Source of the DNA: JAJEAD01 sp964420925
Lineage (GTDB): Bacteria > Pseudomonadota > Gammaproteobacteria > HK1
Reading direction: 5' to 3'
Assembly: GCA_964420925.1 (NCBI GenBank)
Contig: CAYQVB010000003.1
Location: 58,282 to 122,281 of the forward strand
DNA length: 64,000 nt
Both the position numbers and the translations under genes were made by a program. Shown here in pieces: positions 26,194 to 34,261 of the stretch. How positions within the stretch are numbered: the stretch's first letter is position 1; each line of letters opens with the position of its first letter. A model generated the notes under the pieces. That model worked only from the letters and a program-made list of their open reading frames with translations. It ran no database searches and was not told where the DNA came from.

Positions 26194-26532
26194 TCAACCC
26201 AGACTTTCCACGTAGACCCGGACTCGACCTCCGCAGGCGAGCCCTACCTCCCACGCCCGTTCGTTGCTGACGCCGTACTCGAGCACGCGCGGCTCGCCGC
26301 TCTCCATCACTTCGAGCGCCTCGCGCACCACCGCGCCTTCGATGCACCCCCCCGACACGGATCCGGAGAAGCGTCCGTCCCCGTCCACGAGCAACTGGCT
26401 CCCCGCCGGCCGGGGAGAAGACCCCCAGGTGCCGACCACCGTCGCCAGCGCCGCTCGTCTCCCCTCTCCGAGCCATTGCCGGGCAAGGACGAGCACGTCC
26501 TCCCCTGGACTCGTCATGTCATCCTCGCTCAT
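26194..26532 (-). CDS. XdhC-family protein, N-terminal domain
   Basis: A 112-residue protein equal to the XdhC/CoxI N-terminal domain, with the family core AALATVVGTWGSSPRPAGSQ, FSGSVSGGCIEGAVVREA and a terminal VGLACGGRVRVYVE. Its partner Rossmann domain is encoded 64 bases downstream. ATG 26532 is chosen; an ATG at 26517 with GAGG 5 bases upstream is an equally good start. It is probably the first gene of the maturation operon (this gene, XdhC-C, MoeA/MobA fusion, NifU-like). Confidence 0.9.
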   Translation of the reverse strand: MSEDDMTSPGEDVLVLARQWLGEGRRAALATVVGTWGSSPRPAGSQLLVDGDGRFSGSVSGGCIEGAVVREALEVMESGEPRVLEYGVSNERAWEVGLACGGRVRVYVESLG

Positions 26533-26878
26533 CTCGGTTTTCTCGCGCCTCGGGCTCCATGAAAACGGCATGTCAAATGTCCGCCTCGCGCAGTCGCCCG
26601 TCAATGGGTCGGAGCAGCCGGTGCACGCGAAGCAGCAACGCCGGTATCGTCGCTCGGCGTGGCTTCGACCCCGAAGGAATCCGAAACATCCCGGTGTCAC
26701 CCGAGGAAGTGCACGAGGACATCCACGCGGCCCTTGACCACCGGGCGCACCTCTCCGGCGCGATGGCAAAGCACGCAGCGGCAGGAGCAGCCGGCGGAAC
26801 CGGGCGCTCCGGCATCCGAACGCCATCCTCGAGGGAGGATGCGTGTAAGGTATCGCCTTTACCGCCGCGACCACGATC
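26533..26878. promoter_or_regulatory. Divergent intergenic region between XdhC-N and the CoxD-like gene
   Basis: 346 bases between two divergent operons of the Mo/W maturation set. It must hold promoters for both sides, but no convincing -35/-10 pair or long repeat is visible. A plus-strand reading frame here lacks family features, and a short minus-strand CVLCH match has no start codon. Confidence 0.4.
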
Positions 26879-27808
26879 ATGACGCTTCCCGCATCCGTCG
26901 ACGAGACGCTGGGCCGACTCGCCGACGGTGACTACATCGCAGAACGGAGTCTCGCAACCGCAGTGTTTCTCACCCTCCGGATGCGCCGGCCGCTCTTTCT
27001 CGAGGGCGAGGCGGGAGTGGGAAAGACCGAGGTGGCGCGGGTCCTCGCACAGGTGCTGGGCCGTCGCCTCGTGCGGTTGCAGTGCTACGAAGGCCTCGAC
27101 GTCGCCTCCGCCGTCTACGAGTGGAACTATCCGAGACAGATGATCCGCATCAGGTTGGCCGAGCTCTCCCGAGGCCACGAAGGGAGCACATCGATCGAGT
27201 CGGTCGAGGAAGACATTTTTTCCCGACGCTTTCTGATCGAGCGACCCCTCCTTCGCGCCCTGGAGTCGGGACCGGGGGGCGCGCCGGTGCTGCTCATCGA
27301 TGAGCTCGACCGCGCCGACGAGCCCTTCGAAGCGTATCTGCTGGAACTTCTGGCCGATTTCCAGATCACGATCCCGGAACTCGGCACCATCGCCGCCGCC
27401 GAGCCCCCCGTGGTGATCATCACCTCCAACCGGACCCGGGAGATCCACGACGCCATCAAGCGCCGTTGCTACTACCACTGGGTGGACTACCCCGATGCGC
27501 AGCGAGAGCTCCGGATTCTCAGGGTGAGGGCGCCGGGAACGCCGGAGATGCTGAGCCGCGAGGTCGTCGCATTCGTGCAGTGCCTCCGGAACATCGAGCT
27601 GTTCAAGGCTCCCGGAGTTGCGGAGACCATCGACTGGGCCCAGGCCCTCACCCAGCTCGACGTGCTGGCGCTTTCTCCGGACGTGGTGAACGACACCTTG
27701 GGCTCGCTGCTGAAGTACCAGGACGACATCGTCCGGATTCGAGGCAGCGAGGCGGCCAAGGTAATCGAGCAGATAAAGAGCGAGGTGAGGATGGCGGGTG
27801 CCGCCTGA
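26879..27808 (+). CDS. MoxR-type AAA+ ATPase, CoxD-like
   Basis: A 309-residue AAA+ ATPase with P-loop LEGEAGVGKTEVARVLA near residue 43, Walker B APVLLIDELDRAD, sensor IITSNRTREIHDA and an arginine-finger region. CoxD, its closest functional analogue, helps build the metal site of CO dehydrogenase and works with a VWA partner; the next gene here is such a partner. The ATG at 26879 is used. The gene probably serves the Mo/W enzyme genes that flank it. Confidence 0.92.
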   Translation: MTLPASVDETLGRLADGDYIAERSLATAVFLTLRMRRPLFLEGEAGVGKTEVARVLAQVLGRRLVRLQCYEGLDVASAVYEWNYPRQMIRIRLAELSRGHEGSTSIESVEEDIFSRRFLIERPLLRALESGPGGAPVLLIDELDRADEPFEAYLLELLADFQITIPELGTIAAAEPPVVIITSNRTREIHDAIKRRCYYHWVDYPDAQRELRILRVRAPGTPEMLSREVVAFVQCLRNIELFKAPGVAETIDWAQALTQLDVLALSPDVVNDTLGSLLKYQDDIVRIRGSEAAKVIEQIKSEVRMAGAA

Positions 27809-27880
27809 GGCGGTTCACCACCGGGCCGTGCCGGATCCGCGACGCGCAAGTTGCAACCACCCGCGCCCCCGTCCGAATTC

Positions 27881-29128
27881 GTGAGCGCCGCCGCGTCCGG
27901 AGCCGCCGGCCGCCTCGGCGTCAACCTCATGCACTTTGCGCGCACGCTGCGCTCGGCCGGCCTTCCGGTGGGAAGCGGCTCCGTGCTCGACGCCTTGCGA
28001 GCGGTCGAAGCGGTGGGCATCACTCGGAGAGACGACTTCTACTGGACCCTGCATGCGGTCTTCGTCCGCCGGGCGGAGCACCGGACGCTCTTCGACGAAG
28101 CGTTCCACGTATTCTGGCGAAATCCGAGACTGCTGGAGCGGGTGAGCAGCCTGCTCCTTCCCGCCGTCCAAACCCCACTTCGGGGGGACGCACGAGCGCT
28201 CAGCCGCCGCCTGGCCGAAGCGATCTTCGCAGGCGCCGGAGACGAGATGCGGGCCCGCGAGACCGAGGACGAAATCGAACGCGATGCGGCCTCGACCTGG
28301 TCGGAACGCGAAGTGCTGCACGCCCGCGATTTCGAGGAGATGTCGGCCGCGGAGCTCGCGGCAGCGAAGGCGGCCATCGCCCGGCTTCACCTCGTCATTC
28401 CGAAGATCCCGACGCGACGCTATCGCCCGCATGCGCGGGGTTCGCTCATCGACATGCGGACCACTTTGCGCCGCAACCTCCGGCTCGGCTCCAGCGCGGT
28501 CCTCCTCGCCCGCCGGCAACGGCGTCGAGTCCCTGCTCCCCTCGTGGTGATCTGCGACATCTCAGGGTCGATGAACCGCTACTCACGCGTACTTCTGCAT
28601 TTCGCGCACGCGCTCGCCCGCGAACGGACCCGGGTGCACTCGTTCGTCTTCGGCACACGGCTCACCAACATCACCCGCCAGCTTCGGAATCGCGACGTGG
28701 ATGCGGCGGTCGACCTGGTGAGCACAGAGGTATCGGACTGGAGTGGAGGCACCCGCATCGGGCAATGCCTGGATACGTTCAACCGGGATTGGTCGCGTCG
28801 GGTCTGCGGCCGGGGCGCAACAGTCCTGTTCATTTCCGACGGGCTCGACGGCGCGGTGGGCGAAGGCCTGGAGCCTCAGGTCGAACGGCTCCACAAATCC
28901 TGCCGCCGGCTCGTGTGGCTGAATCCCCTGCTTCGCTACGAACACTTCGAGCCACGAGCGGCCGGGATGCGTGCCCTCTTGCCCCACGTGGACGAGCTTC
29001 GTCCGGTGCACAACCTCGATAGCCTGGAGGACCTCTGCGAAGCTCTCGTCGCGCCACCGTCCCGGCTGGGCGTCGACCGTACTTTCAACCGCCTCCGCGT
29101 CGAAAACAGAGGTCGAAGCGCTGCATGA
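27881..29128 (+). CDS. VWA-domain protein, CoxE-like
   Basis: The 415-residue protein has a helical N-terminal part (LMHFARTLRSAGLPVGSGSVLDALRAVE), then a von Willebrand A domain starting LVVICDISGSMNRYS, the MIDAS D-x-S-x-S near residue 222. CoxE-type proteins are presumed to pair with the MoxR ATPase in metal-centre maturation. GTG 27881 is preferred; an in-frame TTG at 27851 would add 10 residues. The last 44 bases overlap a convergent small gene on the minus strand. Confidence 0.9.
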   Translation: MSAAASGAAGRLGVNLMHFARTLRSAGLPVGSGSVLDALRAVEAVGITRRDDFYWTLHAVFVRRAEHRTLFDEAFHVFWRNPRLLERVSSLLLPAVQTPLRGDARALSRRLAEAIFAGAGDEMRARETEDEIERDAASTWSEREVLHARDFEEMSAAELAAAKAAIARLHLVIPKIPTRRYRPHARGSLIDMRTTLRRNLRLGSSAVLLARRQRRRVPAPLVVICDISGSMNRYSRVLLHFAHALARERTRVHSFVFGTRLTNITRQLRNRDVDAAVDLVSTEVSDWSGGTRIGQCLDTFNRDWSRRVCGRGATVLFISDGLDGAVGEGLEPQVERLHKSCRRLVWLNPLLRYEHFEPRAAGMRALLPHVDELRPVHNLDSLEDLCEALVAPPSRLGVDRTFNRLRVENRGRSAA

Positions 29129-29378
29129 AGTTCTCCCGTTCGACCTCTTCGACGCCTTCGAAGGCAAATCCCACCACCGTGTAGGGCAGGCGCAGGGCGG
29201 CGAGACTGCGGGTTTGCTCCATTCCCAGAGTTATCACGAGCGAGCCCCCTTCGAGATCCACGCTGACTCGACCGGCTTCGGCGACAAAGCGACGACGCCC
29301 GAGGGCGGCCGGCAGTTCCCGAAAGAACTCCTCGTGGGTGAGGCCCATCTCGCGCGTGAAGCGGCACGGGATCCTCAC
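29085..29378 (-). CDS. Small conserved-looking protein beside the AOR operon
   Basis: A 97-residue protein I do not recognise (GTG start, MRIPCRFTREMGLTHEEFFR). It has an N-terminal helical part and C-terminal beta strands (VSVDLEGGSLVITLG, YTVVGFAFEGVEE). Its position 70 bases after the MoaD-like gene suggests a role with the aldehyde oxidoreductase. The 3' end overlaps the end of the CoxE-like gene by 44 bases tail to tail. The reading frame is coherent and hydrophobically patterned, which supports a real gene. Confidence 0.65.
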   Translation of the reverse strand: MRIPCRFTREMGLTHEEFFRELPAALGRRRFVAEAGRVSVDLEGGSLVITLGMEQTRSLAALRLPYTVVGFAFEGVEEVERENFMQRFDLCFRRGGG

Positions 29379-29448
29379 GGGCGGTCTTGTGCCGCGTTCA
29401 CCGCCGACGCGTGTTCATGCCGGACGGGGCGAGTCCCCGGGGCGAGAC

Positions 29449-29700
29449 TCAGCCCCCGGCGACGGGAGGCCAGACCGCCAGGGTGTCGCCTTCCTTCAAC
29501 CGGGCCTGGTCTCTGTCCTCCCGGGCGCAGTACACGCCGTTGATGAGAACGAGATGCGCGAGGCCGCGGGGCACCTGGTAGCGATCGATGATCGCGTTCG
29601 GCGACACGTCCGCCGGCACCTCTATCGCGACCGCGTTTTCGAACGCGCCCTCCGGCAGATAGTCCCCCAGAGTGGCGTAGAGCTTGAAGGTGATCTTCAT
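29449..29700 (-). CDS. MoaD/ThiS-like protein next to the aldehyde oxidoreductase
   Basis: An 83-residue ubiquitin-fold protein (MKITFKLYATLGDYLPEG) ending in LAVWPPVAGG, so the C-terminal Gly-Gly needed for sulfur transfer is present. It differs clearly from the moaD at 17003. MoaD-like genes often accompany tungsten aldehyde oxidoreductases (as in Aromatoleum AOR loci), where they are thought to supply the pterin dithiolene. It starts 163 bases after the AOR gene, past a terminator-like hairpin. Confidence 0.88.
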   Translation of the reverse strand: MKITFKLYATLGDYLPEGAFENAVAIEVPADVSPNAIIDRYQVPRGLAHLVLINGVYCAREDRDQARLKEGDTLAVWPPVAGG

Positions 29701-29813
29701 TCGAACCTGGGAACGCCGGGGCTCGCCCGGGCATCCTCCGTTCTCGGTTCCCCGATGATCGCGGAGCGCCGATTCGGCGAGGGCCTCCCCCCGGAGCCGC
29801 GGCGGAAAAGACC

Positions 29814-29837
29814 GAGGCGGCGCTCTCGCGCCGCCTC
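29814..29837 (-). terminator. Intrinsic terminator after the AOR gene
   Basis: A 9-bp stem GAGGCGGCG/CGCCGCCTC with a 6-base loop is followed on the minus strand by GGTCTTTTCC. Outer AGACCG/CGGTCT blocks can lengthen the stem, and the plus side also has a pyrimidine run (CGGTCTCTTT). This is the best intrinsic terminator in the window and sits 27 bases after the AOR stop, so the MoaD-like gene may be attenuated or separately expressed. Confidence 0.75.
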
Positions 29838-29863
29838 GTCTGCGGTCTCTTTCTCGAAGCCGT

Positions 29864-31720
29864 TCAGCCCGGCAGGCCGAAGCGATCCCGGGTCTGGGTG
29901 GTGAGGGTGCCGTCCGGCGCCCAGCCGCGAAGCTCGTAGTACTCCGGCAGCATGTCGGCGAGGCCGCTGGTCTTTCCCTCCGCCGGACCGACGTTCGCAC
30001 CTTCCTCCAGCAGACGCCGGGGCAGGGTGTCGTCGGCCTTGCCGAGACCCGCACGGTTGTTGAAGTCGCGCTCCAGGTTCCAGACACGCTCGCCCACCTC
30101 GGCCAGACGCTCCGCGGACCAGTCTCCCTCGCAGGCAGCGTCGACCTGTGGTGCGATGTTCTCGAGCGTCCATGCGAAGGTGACGAAGACGCAGAGGCCG
30201 GAGGAGTCCACCGCGGCGGTGGCATCCTGAAATGCCTTGACCAGGCCCGGCTTGCCCGCGGTCTCGAGCGGGTCGGTCTTTTCGGGAATACCGAGGATCT
30301 CGGACGCCACCGTGTAGCTGCGCAGGTGGCACGCGCCCCGGTTCGAAGTGGCGTAAGTCAGGCCCATGCCCTGAATTCCGCGCGGGTCGTAGGCGGGGAA
30401 CTCCTGTCCCTTCACGGTCATCGAGAGCTCCGGGCGGCCGTACTTCTCGCACAGGCGCTTGGAGCCCAGCCCGAGGTCCCGTCCGAAGCCCTCACCTCTC
30501 GCGGTAAGCTCGGTCGCCTGGGCAAGCGCCTCGGCGGAGCCGAACTTCAACTCGATACCTCCCGTGGTCTCGCTGTCGATGGCGCCGCTCTCGTAGAGCT
30601 CCATCGCCGCCGCGACCGTCGCCCCGAAGGAGATGGGGTCCATGCCGTCCTCGTTGCAGAGGAAGTTGACGTAGGTGAGGCAGTCCAGATCGTCGACCCC
30701 GGTATCGCTTCCCAGGGCCCACGCCGCCTCGTACTCCAGGCCACCGGAGTTGCCCCAGTACTCGGGCTTGTTCTGGACCGTGAAATGGCCCTTGTCGACG
30801 GTAGAGATTCGCCCGCAGGCGATGGTGCACCCGAAGCAGGCCGCGTTGGTGGTGAGGTTGGGCTTGCCGTCGCCCGCTCGAGGCTCCTGCATCGCCTCGG
30901 CGGAGATCTTGTGCGCACCCTCGAAGCGCACTTCCCGCATGTTGCGGGTCGGCATCGCGCCCACCTCGTTGATGACGTTCATCAGCACCTGGGTGCCCAT
31001 TGCGGGAAGCCCCTGTCCGGTCACCGCGTTCTCCGCGAGAACCTGCTTCTGCTCCGAAGTCACCTTGAGGAAGCGCATCGGGTCCTTGATGCCGGACACC
31101 CCGCGGGTGCCGCGCACCGCGACCGCCTTGAGGTTCTTCGACGCCATGACGGTGCCGACCCCGGAACGCCCGGCCGCGCGATGCAGGTCATTGATGATCG
31201 CCGAGTACAGGCAGCCCGCTTCGGCGGAACGCCCGACGCATGCGATGCGCAGTTGCGGATCGTTGTGCTTCTTGTGCAGCAGCTCGTCGGTCTCCCACAC
31301 CGACTTCCCCCACAGATCGTCGGCGGGGATTACCTGTGCGCTCTCGTTTTCCACGTAGAGGTACACCGGCGAGGGGGCCTTGCCCTCGAAGATGATCATG
31401 TCCCAGCCGGCATTCTTCATCTCCGCCCCGATGAATCCGCCCGAGTTCGAACAGGCCACCGCTCCGGTCAGCGGGCTCTTGGTCACCACGCTGTAGCGGC
31501 CTCCGGTCGAGGCGCAGGTGCCGGTGAGGGGGCCGGTGGTCATGATGAGCTTGTTGTCGGGACCGAGCGCATCGCACTGCGGATCGATCTCCTCGACCAG
31601 GTAGCGGGTCGCCAGACCCCGCTGACCAAGATAGTCCTGGGCCCATTCCATGTTGAGGGGCTCGGCCTTCGCCGTGCCTTCGCTCAGGTTCACCCGTAAT
31701 ACTTTCTTCGTCCAACCCAT
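29864..31720 (-). CDS. aor: Tungsten-type aldehyde ferredoxin oxidoreductase
   Basis: The 618-residue catalytic subunit oxidises aldehydes to acids with a bis-pterin W (or Mo) centre and one [4Fe-4S] cluster. It starts MGWTKKVLRVNLSEGTAK and has the N-terminal pterin-binding domain (GPLTGTCASTGGRYSVVTKS; NSGGFIGAEMKNAGWDMIIF). Cluster ligands are in CFGCTIAC, with a further Cys near SSGLCVFVTF. GGAGGAAC precedes the ATG at 31720. It lies 37 bases after a four-cluster ferredoxin gene. AOR enzymes of this type can accept aromatic or aliphatic aldehydes; the substrate is not evident here. Confidence 0.95.
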   Translation of the reverse strand: MGWTKKVLRVNLSEGTAKAEPLNMEWAQDYLGQRGLATRYLVEEIDPQCDALGPDNKLIMTTGPLTGTCASTGGRYSVVTKSPLTGAVACSNSGGFIGAEMKNAGWDMIIFEGKAPSPVYLYVENESAQVIPADDLWGKSVWETDELLHKKHNDPQLRIACVGRSAEAGCLYSAIINDLHRAAGRSGVGTVMASKNLKAVAVRGTRGVSGIKDPMRFLKVTSEQKQVLAENAVTGQGLPAMGTQVLMNVINEVGAMPTRNMREVRFEGAHKISAEAMQEPRAGDGKPNLTTNAACFGCTIACGRISTVDKGHFTVQNKPEYWGNSGGLEYEAAWALGSDTGVDDLDCLTYVNFLCNEDGMDPISFGATVAAAMELYESGAIDSETTGGIELKFGSAEALAQATELTARGEGFGRDLGLGSKRLCEKYGRPELSMTVKGQEFPAYDPRGIQGMGLTYATSNRGACHLRSYTVASEILGIPEKTDPLETAGKPGLVKAFQDATAAVDSSGLCVFVTFAWTLENIAPQVDAACEGDWSAERLAEVGERVWNLERDFNNRAGLGKADDTLPRRLLEEGANVGPAEGKTSGLADMLPEYYELRGWAPDGTLTTQTRDRFGLPG

Positions 31721-31757
31721 CGTAGTTCCTCCAGGGTCTTGTCCGCCGGCCGCGCGC

Positions 31758-32231
31758 TCAGGCGCTGGCGGCGTTGTCGGTCTTCTCGGCCCACGCCCGC
31801 ATGCGATCCATGCCCGTGGCGCCGGCGTCGATATAGGTGATGGCATCGGTCGGACAGGCCTCGGCGCACTTGGGATCGCCGCCGCAGAGGTCGCACTTGA
31901 AGACCTTTCCGGAGTCGACATCGTAGTTGATCGTTCCGAAAGGACACGCGATGGTGCAGACCTTGCACCCCACGCAGACGTCGGCCTTGACGTCCTTGGA
32001 TCCGGTGAGGGTATTGATGACGATCGCGTCGACCGGACAGGCCTCCATGCACCATGCCTCGTCGCACTGGGTGCAGGTGTAGGGCACGAATCGCCCGGCC
32101 TCGTGGAAGGTGAAGACCTTGATTCGGGACTTCGAGGGATTGAACACGCCGGTGTTCTCGTACGAGCAGGCCATCTCGCACTGCAGGCAGCCCGTGCACT
32201 TGCCGGGGTCGATGTGTAATGACTTCAGCAT
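31758..32231 (-). CDS. Four-cluster ferredoxin-like electron transfer subunit of AOR
   Basis: A 157-residue AorA-like protein with four Cys groups: CTGCLQCEMAC, CTQC with CMEACPVDA, CVGCKVCTIACPFG and CDLC with CAEACPTDA. This is enough for four [4Fe-4S] clusters. It would relay electrons from the AOR subunit to an acceptor. A strong GGAGGAGG site precedes the ATG at 32231. It is 37 bases upstream of AOR and 116 bases after the CoxM-like gene. Confidence 0.94.
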   Translation of the reverse strand: MLKSLHIDPGKCTGCLQCEMACSYENTGVFNPSKSRIKVFTFHEAGRFVPYTCTQCDEAWCMEACPVDAIVINTLTGSKDVKADVCVGCKVCTIACPFGTINYDVDSGKVFKCDLCGGDPKCAEACPTDAITYIDAGATGMDRMRAWAEKTDNAASA

Positions 32232-32347
32232 TTATCCTCCTCCGCTGATCCCTCCCACCGTGCACTCCGGTGGAAGCGCAATCATAGTCCAAATGAAGCG
32301 AGGGCGGCACGATCCTCCCGCGCCCGCGCCCGCGCCGGCCGGCCGCC

Positions 32348-33145
32348 TCATGCCAGCGCGGCCGCGACCGCACGCCTGGCCATCACCGTCACCAGGTGTG
32401 CGCGATACTCGTCGCTGGCGTGAATGTCGGAATTGAGTCCATCCGGCGAGATTCCGATATCCGCCACCGCCTCGGGAGCAAAGCGCTTCGACAACGCCTG
32501 CTCCATGTCACCGACTCTGAACACGCAGGATCCGGCGCCGGTGACCGCCACCCTCACCTCGGCGTCGCTCTGCGCCACCATGACTCCGACGATCGCGTAG
32601 CGGGACGCGGGATTCGGGAACTTCATGTACGCGGCCCGCCGAGGCGCCCGGAACTCCACCGCGGTCACGATCTCGTCCGCTTCGAGGGCGGTCTCGAAGA
32701 GATCGAGAAAGAAATCGTCCGCCGCTATCTCTCGGGCGCTGGTACGTACCGTCGCCGACAGGGCCACCAGGGCGGCGGGATAGTCGGCGGCGGGATCGGC
32801 GTTCGCGATCGACCCGCCCAGCGTGCCTCGATTGCGCACCTGAGGGTCACCGATGCGAGAGGCGAGCGCCGCGAGCGCGGGGATCCCGGTGCGCACCGTG
32901 TCGGACCTCGCCACTTCGGCATGACGGGCCAATGCGCCGATTCTCACCCCGCCGGACACGGCTTCGATTCCCCGGAGCTCGCTCAGACCCTGCAGGTCCA
33001 CGACGTGCGAAGGGGCGGCGAGGCGCTGCTTCAGCGTGGGAATCAGGGTGTGCCCGCCGGCAACGAGCTTCGCGTCCTCGTTGCTCCGGAGCGCTCCCAC
33101 CGCCTCGCTCAGGGTGGCGGGGCACAGGTACTCGAAGGTGTACAT
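32348..33145 (-). CDS. FAD-binding medium subunit of xanthine dehydrogenase / CO dehydrogenase family (CoxM-like)
   Basis: A 265-residue FAD protein. The flavin motifs are AGGHTLIPTLKQRL and RNRGTLGGSIANADPAADYP, typical of CoxM/CutM/XdhB. The C-terminal domain (YAIVGVMVAQSDAEVRVAVT) is complete. In known enzymes it passes electrons from the 2Fe-2S small subunit to the acceptor. It sits 12 bases after the CoxS-like gene. No large molybdenum subunit is encoded anywhere in the window, so its partner is unclear. Confidence 0.94.
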   Translation of the reverse strand: MYTFEYLCPATLSEAVGALRSNEDAKLVAGGHTLIPTLKQRLAAPSHVVDLQGLSELRGIEAVSGGVRIGALARHAEVARSDTVRTGIPALAALASRIGDPQVRNRGTLGGSIANADPAADYPAALVALSATVRTSAREIAADDFFLDLFETALEADEIVTAVEFRAPRRAAYMKFPNPASRYAIVGVMVAQSDAEVRVAVTGAGSCVFRVGDMEQALSKRFAPEAVADIGISPDGLNSDIHASDEYRAHLVTVMARRAVAAALA

Positions 33146-33157
33146 CGCGCCCGCCCC

Positions 33158-33625
33158 TTACGCTCCGCGCATCGCCTGCGCGCCCGCGAGGATCGACTTG
33201 ACGATGTTGTGATACCCCGTGCAGCGGCAGAGATTGCCCTCCAGCCACTCACGGACCTCGCGCTCCGTGGGGTCCGGGTTGTGTTTGACCAGATCGAGCG
33301 CGCTCATGATCATGCCGGGGGTGCAGAAACCGCACTGCAGGCCGTGGTTCTCCCGAAACGCCTCCTGCATCGGGTGCAGCTTCTCGCCCTCGGCCACGCT
33401 TTCGATGGTCCGGACTTCCGAGCCCTCGATCTGTGCCGCCAGCACCGTGCAGCTCTTGACCGAGTCGCCGTCGATGTGCACGACGCAGGCCCCGCACTGG
33501 CTGGTGTCGCAGCCCACATGCGTGCCGGTGAGCCGAAAATGCTCGCGGATCAACGTGACCAGGAGGGTTCGCTCTTCGACATCGGCGGTGACCGCCTCGC
33601 CGTTCAGCGTGAACGAAACGCGCAC
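33158..33625 (-). CDS. 2Fe-2S small subunit of xanthine dehydrogenase / CO dehydrogenase family (CoxS-like)
   Basis: A 155-residue protein with the plant-type cluster CDTSQCGACVVHIDGDSVKSC and the second cluster CGFCTPGM with CRCTGYHNIV, both complete. It mediates electron transfer from a molybdenum site to FAD in the family. The GTG at 33625 (VRVSFTLNGEAV) is the only reasonable start. It is cotranscribed with the CoxG- and CoxM-like genes. Confidence 0.95.
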   Translation of the reverse strand: MRVSFTLNGEAVTADVEERTLLVTLIREHFRLTGTHVGCDTSQCGACVVHIDGDSVKSCTVLAAQIEGSEVRTIESVAEGEKLHPMQEAFRENHGLQCGFCTPGMIMSALDLVKHNPDPTEREVREWLEGNLCRCTGYHNIVKSILAGAQAMRGA

Positions 33626-33704
33626 CTTCAGGCTTCCCCCTCTTCTCGCCTCCGGGCTCCACCGGAAGCTGCTTCCCGGATTCCCCGGCGCACCGGAGTC
33701 TGCA

Positions 33705-34169
33705 TCATGCCGCCTCGCCCCGACCGCCGGCGTCGGACACGGTGTCGACGAGACGCGAAAAGAAGTCGGAAGCGATCTTGCGGGTGGCCCCTGCAACCAG
33801 GCGGGATCCGATCTGGGCGAGCTTTCCCCCCACCTGAAGCTCCGCCCTGTAGCACAGCACGGTTGCTTCGCCCTCGGCCTTCAACTCCACATCGGCCGAT
33901 CCCCGGCCGAACCCGGCCGCCCCACCCTTGCCGGCGCCGCTGATCGTGTAGCTCGAGGGCGGATTCAGATTCGAGAGCTCGATTCGACTGTCGAACCTGG
34001 CGTTGACCGGACCGATCCGGGAACGGATCACGGCAACGAACTCGCTTTCCGATTGCCTCTCGATGCTCTCGCAACCGGGGATGCACTCCTTGAGAACACC
34101 CGGGTCGTTGAGCGCCTCCCATACGCGTTCCCGGGTCGCCGGGACGCGGAATTCACCGTCGATGTCCAC
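33705..34169 (-). CDS. CoxG-like SRPBCC protein
   Basis: A 154-residue START/SRPBCC-fold protein (GEFRVPATRERVWEALNDPG, VLKECIPGCESIER), the CoxG pattern. CoxG helps anchor or mature CO dehydrogenase. GTG 34169 aligns with the usual family start (VDIDGEFRVP); an ATG at 34190 would add seven residues. It heads the minus operon CoxG-CoxS-CoxM-ferredoxin-AOR and is divergent from pyk. The C-terminus ends shortly after the SRPBCC helix, lacking the longer membrane-targeting tail of some CoxG proteins. Confidence 0.9.
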   Translation of the reverse strand: MDIDGEFRVPATRERVWEALNDPGVLKECIPGCESIERQSESEFVAVIRSRIGPVNARFDSRIELSNLNPPSSYTISGAGKGGAAGFGRGSADVELKAEGEATVLCYRAELQVGGKLAQIGSRLVAGATRKIASDFFSRLVDTVSDAGGRGEAA

Positions 34170-34261
34170 TGCCGTAATATACCAGAGCATCCACCGGCGA
34201 CGGTCTGCACGAAGGCTGGGGCCGGCGAGCTGCGCCCCCGCTCCGTGAACCCGCCGCCCGC

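Noticed and set aside
26559..26882. A plus-strand frame in the gap before the CoxD-like gene, and a minus-strand CVLCH motif near 26770
   Set aside because: The plus frame has no recognisable features. The CVLCH match lies in a frame with no start codon and ends soon after, so a heme-binding protein cannot be supported.
32317..32334. Three copies of CCCGCG in a row before the CoxM-like gene's 3' end
   Set aside because: Too short to be more than composition-driven repetition in GC-rich DNA.
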